Source: JAHBWV01 sp964588385
Lineage (GTDB): Bacteria; Planctomycetota; Phycisphaerae; Phycisphaerales; UBA1924
Direction: 5' to 3'
Length of the DNA stretch: 64,000 nt
Assembly (NCBI GenBank): GCA_964588385.1
Contig: CAZPPG010000012.1
Location: forward strand, 12,555 to 76,554
In this document: positions 32,178 through 41,062 of the stretch, piece by piece
Layout: each line of letters begins with the position of its first letter
Position numbering within the stretch: the first letter of the stretch is position 1
Notes under the pieces: generated by a model
Seen by the model: the letters and a program-made list of their open reading frames with translations, nothing else
Told to the model about the DNA's origin: nothing
Database searches by the model: none
Made by a program: the position numbers and the translations under genes

Positions 32178-35087
32178 ATGGCCAACGAGAAGTTCACGGG
32201 CATGACGGGCGGGTCCGGCGGGCAGCCTCCGCGCGACGGGCCGGCGCCCGTTCCCGGCGCCACCGATCGCAAGAACAGCGGCCCCAACGACGAGACGCTC
32301 GACGTCGGGCCGGATTCCTGCGAGCTGATTCCCAATCAGCCGGACGCATTTGAGCGCCCGGGCGACTTCGTCGGGCCGTATCAGTTGATCTCCGTCCTGG
32401 GCTCGGGCGGCTTCGGCACCGTCTGGCTCGCCGAACGCCTCCACCCCATGGTGCAGCGCGTCGCGCTCAAGATCGTCAAGCCGGGCATGGACTCACAGGC
32501 CGTCATCGCCCGCTTCCAGCAGGAGCGACAGGCCCTCGCCCTCATGGACCATCCAAACGTGGCCCGCGTCTTCGACGGTGGCGTCACGGAGCGCGGACGC
32601 CCCTTCTTCGTCATGGAGCACGTTGAGGGCCTGCCCATCACCACGCACTGCGACGCGCGCAAGCTCACCCTCGCCGAGCGCCTGGCCCTCTTCATCCCCG
32701 TCTGCGAGGCCGTGCAGCACGCCCACTTCAAGGGCATCATCCATCGTGACATCAAGCCGTCCAACATCCTGGTCTTTGAGACCGACGGCCGTGCCATCCC
32801 GAAGGTCATCGACTTCGGCATCGCCAAGGCCATGGATCCCTCCATCTCGCGCGGCGCCGTCCACACCGAGGCAGGCCTGCTCATCGGCACACCGGAGTAC
32901 ATGAGCCCCGAGCAGGCACAGCTCGACGCCTCCGACATCGACTCCCGCACCGATGTCTACTCGCTCGGGGTCGTGCTGTACGAGATCCTCGTCGGCGAAC
33001 TGCCCTTCAGCTCGCGCGAGCTGCGCGCCCGGGGGTACGCCGAGATCCAGCGGATGATCCGCGATGTCGAGCCCCCAACACCCGGAAAGCGCTTGAGCGC
33101 GCTGGCGCCGGAGAGCGCGGTGGCGATCGCGAGCAGCCGGCGCGTCGAGCCCGCCTCCATGATCCGCACGCTCCGCACGGAGCTGGAGTGGATCCCGCTC
33201 AAGGCGATGCGGAAGTCGCGGACCGAGCGATACGCCACACCCGCCGAGCTTGCGGAGGACGTGCGCCGTTACCTGCGGGGCGATCCGATCCTGGCCGCGC
33301 CCGAGAGCCGCGTGTATCGAGCCAGGAAGTTCGCCAGGCGGCATCGCGGGCGACTGGCGGCGGGCGCGGTGGTGGTTGTCGCGCTGCTGTCCGGCATGGC
33401 GGGCACACTCTGGCAGGCGGGCGTGGCCCGCACCGAGCGTGACGCGGCCCGCGCCGCGCTCGCCGGACAGACCATCGCTCGCGCCCGCGCCGAAACCATT
33501 GTCTCCTTCGTCACCAACGCGCTCCGCCAGAGCGATCCCTATCAGGGAGGCCGCCAGGACACAACGGTCCTTGATGCCATGGAGACGGCGCTGGCCCAGT
33601 TGGAGAGCGGCGCGCTCGCGCCCGACCCCGAGACCGAGGCGCGCCTGCGCGAGACCATCGGCGCGATCCTCCAGAACAACGCCCGCCCCGCCATCGCCGA
33701 GCCACAGTTCGCCCGCGCCCTGGAGATCCGCCGGGCCCTCGCGCCCGGGGACAACGCGGAGACCGCGCTCACGATGAGCGGGCTGGCGGGCACCATCGAG
33801 TCGCAGGGACGCTACGAGGAAGCGCTCGCGATCTATACCGAAGCGCTGGAGATGCGCCGACGCCTCTTTCCCGGTGATCACGAGGCCGTCGCCGCGAGCA
33901 TGAGCAACCTCGCCCACACGCTCGGGAGACTCGGGCGCTCGACGGAGTCTCTGGCGATCTACGAGCAGACGCTGGCGATGAACCGGCGCCTGCACAGCGG
34001 CGACGACCCGATGGTCGCGACCTCGCTCAACAACATAGCGTTCGCGCTCCAGGAGGTCGGCCGCTACGAGGACGCCGAGCCCCTGTTCGTCGAGGCGATG
34101 GAGATGCTCCGTCGCCTCTTTCCCGGCGATCATCCGAGCGTCGCCGAGGCGATCAACAACCTCGCGCTCCACCGATCGGAGGGAGGCCGCGACGACGAGG
34201 CCGAGCCCCTCTTTGTTGAGACCCTTGATATGTCGCGCCGCATCTTCGCGGGCGACCACCACCTCGTCGCGACCGCCCTCAACAATCTCGCAACGGTCCG
34301 CGAGTCTCTCGGCAAGCTCGACGAGGCCGAGGCACTCTACATCGAGGCCTTCGAGATGACCCGCCGCCTCTACCCGGGCGACCACCCGACGGTTGCGCTG
34401 CACATGTCCAACGCGGCCAACGTCCGGATGACGCTCGGGCGGATGGCGGAGGCCGAGCCGCTGCTCGTGGACGCGCTGGAGATGAATCGGCGCCTGTTCT
34501 CCGGCGACCATCCCGCGACGGCCATGTGCCTGAACAAGCTCGCGTTCGTCCGGCGCGACGCCGGCGACCTCGACAACGCCGAAGCACTCTTCGTCGAGGC
34601 CCTGGAGATGAGCCGCCGGCTCTACCCCGGCGACCATCCCGACGTGGCCAAGTGCATGAACAGCCTGGCGTTCGTGAAGCGCGACCGGGGCGATGCCCAG
34701 GGCGCCGAGCAACTGCTCGAAGAGACGCTCGCGATGACACGCCGCATCTACGCCGGCGATCACCCCGATCTGGCCCGCGCCATGAACAACCTCGCGGCGG
34801 TCAGAAGATCCGCGGGAAAGCTGGAGGAGTCCGACACACTCTACACCGAGATGCTCGCAATGGTCCGCCGCATCTATCCGCCCGAGCACCCCGTCGTCGC
34901 GATGTGCGCCCACAACCTCGCGAGCGTTCGCGCCGAGCGCGGCCTTGTCGCCGACGCGCTCACGCTCGCCGAAGAAGCGCTCGGCATCGCCGCACGCGTC
35001 CTGCCCGAGGGCAACCCCGCCACCGAGCAGTACCGCCGGACGGTTGAGTCGCTCAGGGCCAGGGCCGCGGCTCCGGATGACAAGTAG
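32178..35087 (+). CDS. Serine/threonine protein kinase with TPR sensor region
   Basis: A 969-residue eukaryotic-type kinase. Kinase domain at about residues 68-370: Gly loop LGSGGFGTV (74-82), Lys98 in VALKIVKPG, catalytic HRDIKPSN (189-196) and DFG (212-214). A TM helix lies near 388-410 (LAAGAVVVVALLSGMAGTLW), and then about 500 residues of some 11 TPR units. Each unit has the pattern RRLFPGDHPxVA...NNLA...G...EAEPL; TPRs of this kinesin light-chain type bind proteins. ATG 32178 is chosen as the first Met before the conserved domain. The gene converges with a PP2C-type phosphatase 16 bp away, which could be its counterpart. Confidence 0.95.
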   Translation: MANEKFTGMTGGSGGQPPRDGPAPVPGATDRKNSGPNDETLDVGPDSCELIPNQPDAFERPGDFVGPYQLISVLGSGGFGTVWLAERLHPMVQRVALKIVKPGMDSQAVIARFQQERQALALMDHPNVARVFDGGVTERGRPFFVMEHVEGLPITTHCDARKLTLAERLALFIPVCEAVQHAHFKGIIHRDIKPSNILVFETDGRAIPKVIDFGIAKAMDPSISRGAVHTEAGLLIGTPEYMSPEQAQLDASDIDSRTDVYSLGVVLYEILVGELPFSSRELRARGYAEIQRMIRDVEPPTPGKRLSALAPESAVAIASSRRVEPASMIRTLRTELEWIPLKAMRKSRTERYATPAELAEDVRRYLRGDPILAAPESRVYRARKFARRHRGRLAAGAVVVVALLSGMAGTLWQAGVARTERDAARAALAGQTIARARAETIVSFVTNALRQSDPYQGGRQDTTVLDAMETALAQLESGALAPDPETEARLRETIGAILQNNARPAIAEPQFARALEIRRALAPGDNAETALTMSGLAGTIESQGRYEEALAIYTEALEMRRRLFPGDHEAVAASMSNLAHTLGRLGRSTESLAIYEQTLAMNRRLHSGDDPMVATSLNNIAFALQEVGRYEDAEPLFVEAMEMLRRLFPGDHPSVAEAINNLALHRSEGGRDDEAEPLFVETLDMSRRIFAGDHHLVATALNNLATVRESLGKLDEAEALYIEAFEMTRRLYPGDHPTVALHMSNAANVRMTLGRMAEAEPLLVDALEMNRRLFSGDHPATAMCLNKLAFVRRDAGDLDNAEALFVEALEMSRRLYPGDHPDVAKCMNSLAFVKRDRGDAQGAEQLLEETLAMTRRIYAGDHPDLARAMNNLAAVRRSAGKLEESDTLYTEMLAMVRRIYPPEHPVVAMCAHNLASVRAERGLVADALTLAEEALGIAARVLPEGNPATEQYRRTVESLRARAAAPDDK

Positions 35088-35103
35088 GCCCCGGCGCTGT
35101 CGA

Positions 35104-36495
35104 TCACGCCGTCCGCTTGATCACCATGATCGTCACGTCGTCCATCTGCTTCGCGCCCGACGCGTGCGCGAGCACGGCCTTGTGCAAGCGCTCCACAATC
35201 CCCGCGGCGGGCTGCGACGCGCACGACTTCAGCTCGCTCGTCACCAGCGCCTCCCCGAACTGCACCCCCGCGCCGTTCCGCCACTCGATCACGCCATCGG
35301 TCAGCATCACCAGCACGTCCCCCCGCTCCATCCTGAACGTGCGACTCGGGCTGTACGCCTCCCCGGGCATGATCGCCAGCGGCAAACCATCCCCGCCGAA
35401 CTGCTCCACGTCCCCGCCCCGCGCGCGATAGAGCAACGAGGGCCCGTGACCCGCGGAAAGAAACTCCACGTGCCCCTCGCTCTCGAGAACCGCCATCGCC
35501 AGCGTAATGAACCGCCCGCCCGTGATGTCCGCGTGCAGCAGATCGTTCAGTCGCGCCATCAGCGAGGGCGGATGCGAATCCAGCGGCGCGGTCGCCCGCG
35601 AGTACGCGCGGCAGACCGCCATCACCAGCGCGGGCCCGATGCCGTGCCCCGTCACGTCCGCGATCGCCACCAGCAGGCGCCCGTTGGGCAGCTCCTGCCA
35701 GTCGTAATAGTCGCCGCCCGTCTGGTCCGCGGGCTGGTTCATCCCGGCGATGTCGAATCCGTTGAACGCCGGCGATGCGGCGGGGAGCAGCCCGAACTGG
35801 ATCTGCTTGGCGACCTCAAGATCGCGCTCGATCGCCGCGAGCTTCAGCCCCGCACGCTCGTGCGCCTCGGCCTCCTCGACCGCTTCGGCGACGTACCGCC
35901 GGACCACCCGCGTGGCCACCATGCCGGCGATCCCCGTCAGCGTCAACAACACGCCGTAACTGAAGAGCGCGGTGAGCTGGCCGAAGTGCGCGGGATCGCG
36001 CCGGATCGCGTCCGCCACAAGCGCCGCGTGGAACACGCCCGCGCCGATCCCGAGCCACAGCGTCGTCCAAGGGCGCAGGCGCAAGGTGGACAGCATGATC
36101 GTGATCGGAAAGACCAGCACCGCAGGAGCCGTCAGCGCCGTGAACTCCCCTTTCGGCGACCAATAGTGCAGGATCAACAGAACCGCCGCCGGCCCCGCCA
36201 ACTCGACGACCGCCGTGATCCCAAGCCGCCACTCCGGAAGCAGCACGCCCCTCCGCACGGACGCGAGCAGCGCACGTGAATACAGCGCCTCAAAGACCAT
36301 GACGGCCAGCAACACACCGATCGAGGGGAAGAAGACATGGTCATGGGCGATGACAGTCCCACCCTCCATCCGCCGGACGAAGATCAGCACCGCCAGCGCC
36401 ACGTACACACCCAGCATCAACCGGGCGCGCTGCCCCTCGCTCCGCTGGATGCGGAGCCGAAAGGATTCTGAACCGGTCAGTGATGGCCTGGCCAT
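35104..36495 (-). CDS. Membrane PP2C/SpoIIE-type serine phosphatase
   Basis: A 463-residue protein. The N-terminal ~230 residues contain about six TM helices (LMLGVYVALAVLIFV, HVFFPSIGVLLAVMVFEAL, LAGPAAVLLILHYW and others). A short coiled linker (AEAVEEAEAHERAGLKLAAIERDLEVAKQIQFGLLP) leads to the phosphatase domain, with GGDYYDWQELPNGRLLVAIADVTGHGIGPAL near residue 270, the metal-binding Asp residues, and LVMLTDGVIEWRN near 400. SpoIIE/RsbU-type phosphatases dephosphorylate anti-anti-sigma factors or kinase substrates. No STAS or RsbW gene is nearby, so the target is unknown; the kinase at 32.2 kb is a candidate partner by position. Confidence 0.93.
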   Translation of the reverse strand: MARPSLTGSESFRLRIQRSEGQRARLMLGVYVALAVLIFVRRMEGGTVIAHDHVFFPSIGVLLAVMVFEALYSRALLASVRRGVLLPEWRLGITAVVELAGPAAVLLILHYWSPKGEFTALTAPAVLVFPITIMLSTLRLRPWTTLWLGIGAGVFHAALVADAIRRDPAHFGQLTALFSYGVLLTLTGIAGMVATRVVRRYVAEAVEEAEAHERAGLKLAAIERDLEVAKQIQFGLLPAASPAFNGFDIAGMNQPADQTGGDYYDWQELPNGRLLVAIADVTGHGIGPALVMAVCRAYSRATAPLDSHPPSLMARLNDLLHADITGGRFITLAMAVLESEGHVEFLSAGHGPSLLYRARGGDVEQFGGDGLPLAIMPGEAYSPSRTFRMERGDVLVMLTDGVIEWRNGAGVQFGEALVTSELKSCASQPAAGIVERLHKAVLAHASGAKQMDDVTIMVIKRTA

Positions 36496-36609
36496 GGGCG
36501 GCCCATCATAACCAGGCCCGAGAGATGCACGGCGAAGCCCGCGCTTGGATCACGCCGCGAATCTGGTACATTGCTCCCCCCTGCCTCACCCACCGACCGG
36601 AGCCGATCC

Positions 36610-37992
36610 ATGGACCCTCGACCGACCTCGCCTTCCACCCCCGCACCGGGAGCCCCGTCCTCGTCTTCTTCCGACCTGACGCGTCGCGACTTCGTGCGGT
36701 CGTCAGTCGCCACCGGACTGGGTGTCGGCCTCGGCTCCGGACTGATCGGGCTCTCGAGCGCCCGAGCCGCGGATGCGCGGGCGCGGCGGGGCTCCGATCA
36801 GATCAAGATCGCGCTGGTCGGCTGCGGCGGGCGCGGCACGGGGGCCGCCATCCAGGCCCTCTCCGCCGATCCCGGCGTCACCCTCTGGTCCATGTCCGAT
36901 GTCTTCGGCGAACGCCTCGACTCCTCCCTCAAGGGCATCAACGAGACCATGGGCGACCAGGCCTCGGCACGCGTGCAGGTGCCGCCCGAGCGCCGCTTCA
37001 CCGGCTTCGACTCCTACAAGGCCGCGATCGACGCGGACGTCGATGCCGTGCTCATCACCGGGTATCCCGCCTTCCGCCCAACGCACTACCGCTACGCCAT
37101 CGAGAAGAACAAGCACGTCTTCGCGGAGAAGCCCGTCGCCGTCGACGGCCCCGGCGTCCGCTCCTTCATCGAGACCGCAAAGCTCGCCAAGTCAAAGAAC
37201 CTCGCCACCCTCGTCGGTTACTGCTGGCGCTTCCACGACGGCATGGTCGCCACTTTCGACAAGATCAACTCCGGCGCGATCGGCCAGATCATGTCCGTGC
37301 ACACCACTTACCACACCGGCACCCTCACCAAACGCCCGAGGAAGCCCGAATGGAGCGACCTTGAGTTCCAGATGCGCAACTGGTGGCACTTCACCTGGGT
37401 CTCCGGCGACCACATCGTCGAGCAGGCCTGCCACTCCATCGACCGCGGCTCATGGGCCGTCGGCGACCGCATCCCCCTCCGCGTCAACTGCCTCGGCGGC
37501 CGCGCCGCCCGCACCGGCCCCGAGTCCGGCAACGTCTTCGACCACTTCGCCGCGATCTACGAGTACGAGGGCGGCCTGCGCTCCCACCACACCTGCCGCC
37601 AGATCGACGGCTGCCCCGCCGACAACACCGACTACATCTACGGCACAAAGGGCTCAGCGACCGTCAACGGCTGGGTCCCCACCTTCGAGACGCGCGACCT
37701 CGACAACAAGCGCACCTGGCAGTACGAAGGCCGCGCCGATCGCGACATGTACCAGACCGAGCACGAGGAGCTCTTCAAGTCCATCCGCGCAGGCGCACCG
37801 ATCAACGACGCCCTCCGAGGCAGCAACTCCACGCTCATGGCCATCATGGCCCGCATGTCCGCCTACACCGGGCAGACCGTGTCGTGGGAACAAGCCATGA
37901 ACTCCAAGGAATCACTCGTGCCGGAGAACCTCGCCTGGGGCCCCATGCCCATGCCGCAGGTCGCGATCCCCGGCCAGACCAAGCTGACATAA
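36610..37992 (+). CDS. Tat-exported Gfo/Idh/MocA family oxidoreductase 1
   Basis: A 460-residue protein with a twin-arginine signal (DLTRRDFVRSSVATGLGVG) after a Pro/Ser-rich leader. The Rossmann domain begins at IKIALVGCGGRGTGAA near residue 72, followed by the EKPVAVD motif near 177 that is typical of the family. The central fold carries the HFTWVSGDHIVEQACHSID motif with His residues. Such planctomycete proteins are usually annotated as NAD(P)-dependent sugar oxidoreductases acting in the periplasm; cofactor supply there is an open question. Paralogue of the gene at 38214, about 220 bp apart. Confidence 0.92.
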   Translation: MDPRPTSPSTPAPGAPSSSSSDLTRRDFVRSSVATGLGVGLGSGLIGLSSARAADARARRGSDQIKIALVGCGGRGTGAAIQALSADPGVTLWSMSDVFGERLDSSLKGINETMGDQASARVQVPPERRFTGFDSYKAAIDADVDAVLITGYPAFRPTHYRYAIEKNKHVFAEKPVAVDGPGVRSFIETAKLAKSKNLATLVGYCWRFHDGMVATFDKINSGAIGQIMSVHTTYHTGTLTKRPRKPEWSDLEFQMRNWWHFTWVSGDHIVEQACHSIDRGSWAVGDRIPLRVNCLGGRAARTGPESGNVFDHFAAIYEYEGGLRSHHTCRQIDGCPADNTDYIYGTKGSATVNGWVPTFETRDLDNKRTWQYEGRADRDMYQTEHEELFKSIRAGAPINDALRGSNSTLMAIMARMSAYTGQTVSWEQAMNSKESLVPENLAWGPMPMPQVAIPGQTKLT

Positions 37993-37998
37993 TGCAAT

Positions 37999-38198
37999 GA
38001 AGAGACCACAGAGGACGCAGAGAGCGCGGAGTCGCGCAGAGAAGAAGCAATGGCAGAGGTGATGGATCGCGAAGAGCCCCACAGCGCCCGACGCATCTCG
38101 GGCGCCGCTTTTCTTCACTTGTCATCTTCTACTCTGTCTTTCAACAGGATTTCCCCTCTGTGCCACTCTGCGCTCTCTGCGTCCTCTGTGGTCTCTTC
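37999..38198. repeat. Long inverted repeat of the purine-rich type, with a hairpin inside
   Basis: Bases 37999-38027 (GAAGAGACCACAGAGGACGC and the following AGAGAGCGC) are the exact reverse complement of 38170-38198, giving 29-bp perfect arms. A 142-bp spacer separates them, and similarity continues imperfectly inward. The right arm abuts the AGGAG ribosome site of the next gene. The arms resemble the repeats at 7.1 and 42.3 kb. Confidence 0.9.
38084..38115 (+). terminator. Rho-independent terminator inside the inverted repeat
   Basis: A perfect 8-bp stem GCGCCCGA (38084-38091) with TCGGGCGC (38098-38105), a 6-base loop and a following CGCTTTTCTT tail. It is correctly placed to end transcription of the oxidoreductase gene that stops at 37992. 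Confidence 0.75.
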
Positions 38199-38213
38199 TC
38201 TCAGGAGCATCCA

Positions 38214-39572
38214 ATGACCAACCCCGTCACCCGCCGCGACTTCGTCAAATCCTCCGTCGCCGGCGCCTCCGCCCTCGGCTTGATGTCCCTCTCCGGCGCC
38301 AACATCGCCTTCGCCAGCTCCGGCCGCTCGATGGACTCGATCCGTCTGGGCGTCATCGGCTGCGGCGGACGCGGCACCGGCGCCGCCATGAACGCCCTCG
38401 AGGCCTCCCCCGATGTCAGACTCGTCGGCATGGCCGACCTCTTCACCGATCGCATCGGCGGCGCACGCGGCTACCTCTCCTCCTCCGACAATCCGTGGCG
38501 CGACCGCGTGGACCTTCCCGACGATCGCGTGCTCACCGGCTTCGACTCGTACAAAGAGCTCCTCGAGAACGACCTCGACATGGTCATCCTCGCGACCACG
38601 CCGCACTTCCGCCCCATGCACCTGCGGGCCGCCGTCGAGAAGGGCTGCCACATCTTCGTTGAAAAGCCCGTCGCGGTCGATCCGGCCGGCATCCGATCCG
38701 TTCTTGAGTCGTCCGCCATGGCGGACCAGAAGGGCTTGTCCATCGTCGCCGGCACGCAGCGGAGGCATGAGACCTCGTACCGCGAAGCCATGAAGCGCAT
38801 CAAGGACGGCGCGATCGGCCGCATCGTCACCAGCGAGGCCTACTGGAACCAGGGCGGCCTCTGGATGCACCCGCGCCGCCCCGAGTGGTCCGACATGGAG
38901 TGGCAGATCAGGAACTGGCTCTACTTCACCTGGCTCTCCGGCGACCACATCGTCGAGCAGCACGTCCACAACCTCGACGTCATCAACTGGGCCATGAGCA
39001 TCTCCAGTAGCGAGACCCACCCCGACAAGGCCACCGCCGTCGGTGGCCGACAGGTCCGCACCGACCCCGCCTACGGCCACATCTTCGATCACTTCGGCGT
39101 CCTCTTTGAATACGCCTCCGGCGCGACCTGCATGTCCATGTGCCGCCAGCAGGATGGAACCACCTCGCGCGTCGAAGAGGTCATCCGCGGCTCACGCGGC
39201 TCATGCACGCTCCGCCCCGGCGGCGCGGAGTTCCGCATCGCGCCCGGCAGTGGCGGCGGCGCAAGTGGTGGCAGTGGGGGTGCTGGTGGAGAAGACCCCT
39301 GGAAGTTCACCGACCAGAACAACAACCCCTACGTGCAGGAACACATCGACCTGCTCGACGCAATCAAGTCCGGCAACCGCGTGAACGAAGCCCGCCAGGT
39401 CGCCGAGTCCACGCTTACCGCGATCATGGGACGCATGGCCGCGTACACCGGCAAGACCGTGACATGGGAGCAGGCCCTGAACTCCAAGCTCGACCTCACG
39501 CCGCCCTCGTACGAGATGGGCCCACTCCCGACACCGGAAGTGCCGATGCCGGGGAAGACGCCGCTGGTGTAG
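38214..39572 (+). CDS. Tat-exported Gfo/Idh/MocA family oxidoreductase 2
   Basis: A 452-residue paralogue of the preceding oxidoreductase. The twin-arginine signal is VTRRDFVKSSVAGASALG. ATG 38214 has AGGAG 6 bp upstream, at the edge of the inverted repeat. Rossmann motif IRLGVIGCGGRGTGAAMNAL is near residue 43, EKPVAVD near 149, and LYFTWLSGDHIVEQHVHNLDVINW near 240. A Gly-rich loop is inserted near residues 343-360 (GSGGGASGGSGGAGG), absent from the first copy. The C-terminus PTPEVPMPGKTPLV parallels that of copy 1. Substrate unknown. Confidence 0.92.
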   Translation: MTNPVTRRDFVKSSVAGASALGLMSLSGANIAFASSGRSMDSIRLGVIGCGGRGTGAAMNALEASPDVRLVGMADLFTDRIGGARGYLSSSDNPWRDRVDLPDDRVLTGFDSYKELLENDLDMVILATTPHFRPMHLRAAVEKGCHIFVEKPVAVDPAGIRSVLESSAMADQKGLSIVAGTQRRHETSYREAMKRIKDGAIGRIVTSEAYWNQGGLWMHPRRPEWSDMEWQIRNWLYFTWLSGDHIVEQHVHNLDVINWAMSISSSETHPDKATAVGGRQVRTDPAYGHIFDHFGVLFEYASGATCMSMCRQQDGTTSRVEEVIRGSRGSCTLRPGGAEFRIAPGSGGGASGGSGGAGGEDPWKFTDQNNNPYVQEHIDLLDAIKSGNRVNEARQVAESTLTAIMGRMAAYTGKTVTWEQALNSKLDLTPPSYEMGPLPTPEVPMPGKTPLV

Positions 39573-39575
39573 TCC

Positions 39576-41015
39576 TTACGGGTTGACTCGTCGTATCACA
39601 CTCGGCACCAACAGGCCCGCCGCGACCGCGTTCCGCACGAGTGAACTTGAGAGCTGGTCCTTTGTCAGTTGGCCGAGACATCCGCACGAGACATTGCCAC
39701 GCATGATCCACACGATCACAAGATAAACGGACATCACGGCCAGAAATCCGGTGGCGGCCCCGCAGACAGGCCGCACGCGCCGATGAGTGAGCAACATCAT
39801 GCCGAGCGCGAGTTCCAGCCCGATTGCGCCGTATGCCGCGGCGGGCGCGAGTCCCGACGGGATTACCTCGTGCTGCCGGATCACCCCGGTCAACGCCGCA
39901 GCCCCGCGAGCGGACAGACCCCCGACATACACGACCGTCGAGAGTTTCGCGGCGACAGCGAGCAGGAAGAACAATCCCACGAGGATCCGGGCGCCGGCGC
40001 TCACGTGGCCCAGCCACGATTCTCCCGGCCCCTTCAGCCGTCCGGAGACGATCCGCCGGCGCGCCGCCCAGGCCGACAGCACTCCCGCGACGACGATCGC
40101 GGTGTACCAGTAGACGGCGATCTCCGTCCCCGCGACAGGAATTCCCGCCTGTTTGAGAAACGCCTTCTCGTTGTAGAGCAGCGTGCCGTCGTGGTTGTAG
40201 ACGTCGCCGGTGGTCGCGTCGTAGCGATAGACACCGAGCGCGACCTCATCAAAGGGCAGCAGCGCTTCGTCGCGAGGGTCGTTGAGGCGAACGCGCTCGT
40301 ATGCGTACATGCTCTCATGAGATGGCGCACCTGTTGCGGTCGATGCCGTCGTGTGAAGCCGAGCCGACATTGGAAAGCTCGGCGTTGTGCGTGAGTCAAA
40401 CGAATCAAAGCTCATGGCGGATACACCACCGTCGGATCGCGTCCGTGCGATGCGCACGACGCTAAACCGTTCATTCCAGGAGAGTGACAAGCCGATCGAC
40501 TCGCTTGACGCGGTGAGCACACCGGCATCCCGCGAGAAAACGGCATCGTCCGCGTCGAGCAGTTGTCGGACCCAGCCGGAGACGTAAGGCCATGGCGCGA
40601 GAAAGTGATGGATGTTAAGCGTCGATGGATTTTCGAGTTGAAGATCGTACTGGAAGCTGGTGTACCCGGGTGAGGTAGAACGCATTGAGTAAAGCGTTTT
40701 GTCATTTGAGAAGACGAAGTAATCAGGCTTCGGCTCTGTGGGGCCCAGATCCTTCCAAGCGGTCCCGGTCGGCCAGTACCGGGCCGCCACGTCGCCGTTT
40801 CGATGCGAGACTATCCGCATCAACTGGATGTGGGATGGCGCGCCGCTCACCATATCAACAGCCGTCAGCCGCACGTCCGCGTATGTGTCCGCCAAGGAAC
40901 GCAACGACATCCTCGCCGCATCGTCGGCGCTAACGCTTGGACTGCTTATGCACCACGCAACTGAAGCGAGAAAGATGCGCAGCCAATGCAGGCGCGCGGA
41001 AAGTACGAGCCGCAT
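39576..41015 (-). CDS. Secreted/membrane protein with C-terminal MauE/DoxX-like domain
   Basis: A 479-residue protein from ATG 41015, with GGAGG 6 bp upstream. An N-terminal signal (LHWLRIFLASVAWCISSPSVSA) is followed by ~280 periplasmic residues of unknown fold. The C-terminal ~190 residues form four or five TM helices (AVYWYTAIVVAGVLSAW; ARILVGLFFLLAVAAKLS; AYGAIGLELALGMMLL). The terminal motif is SCGCLGQLTKDQLSSSLVRNAVAAGLL. Adjacent Cys-x-Cys with a conserved N-x-x-x-G tail is the pattern of MauE-type membrane proteins, which in methylamine dehydrogenase maturation assist disulfide formation in the Cys-rich light chain. It lies 47 bp downstream of a Cys-rich secreted protein gene on the same strand. 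Confidence 0.75.
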   Translation of the reverse strand: MRLVLSARLHWLRIFLASVAWCISSPSVSADDAARMSLRSLADTYADVRLTAVDMVSGAPSHIQLMRIVSHRNGDVAARYWPTGTAWKDLGPTEPKPDYFVFSNDKTLYSMRSTSPGYTSFQYDLQLENPSTLNIHHFLAPWPYVSGWVRQLLDADDAVFSRDAGVLTASSESIGLSLSWNERFSVVRIARTRSDGGVSAMSFDSFDSRTTPSFPMSARLHTTASTATGAPSHESMYAYERVRLNDPRDEALLPFDEVALGVYRYDATTGDVYNHDGTLLYNEKAFLKQAGIPVAGTEIAVYWYTAIVVAGVLSAWAARRRIVSGRLKGPGESWLGHVSAGARILVGLFFLLAVAAKLSTVVYVGGLSARGAAALTGVIRQHEVIPSGLAPAAAYGAIGLELALGMMLLTHRRVRPVCGAATGFLAVMSVYLVIVWIMRGNVSCGCLGQLTKDQLSSSLVRNAVAAGLLVPSVIRRVNP

Positions 41016-41062
41016 GATTGTCCTCCAAGGCTTGCGCAAGCAGAATGTTGATCTCAACACGG

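Noticed and set aside
32493..34913. Open frame of 806 codons opposite the kinase
   Set aside because: Shadow of the kinase-TPR gene; repeats only mirror the TPR repeats.
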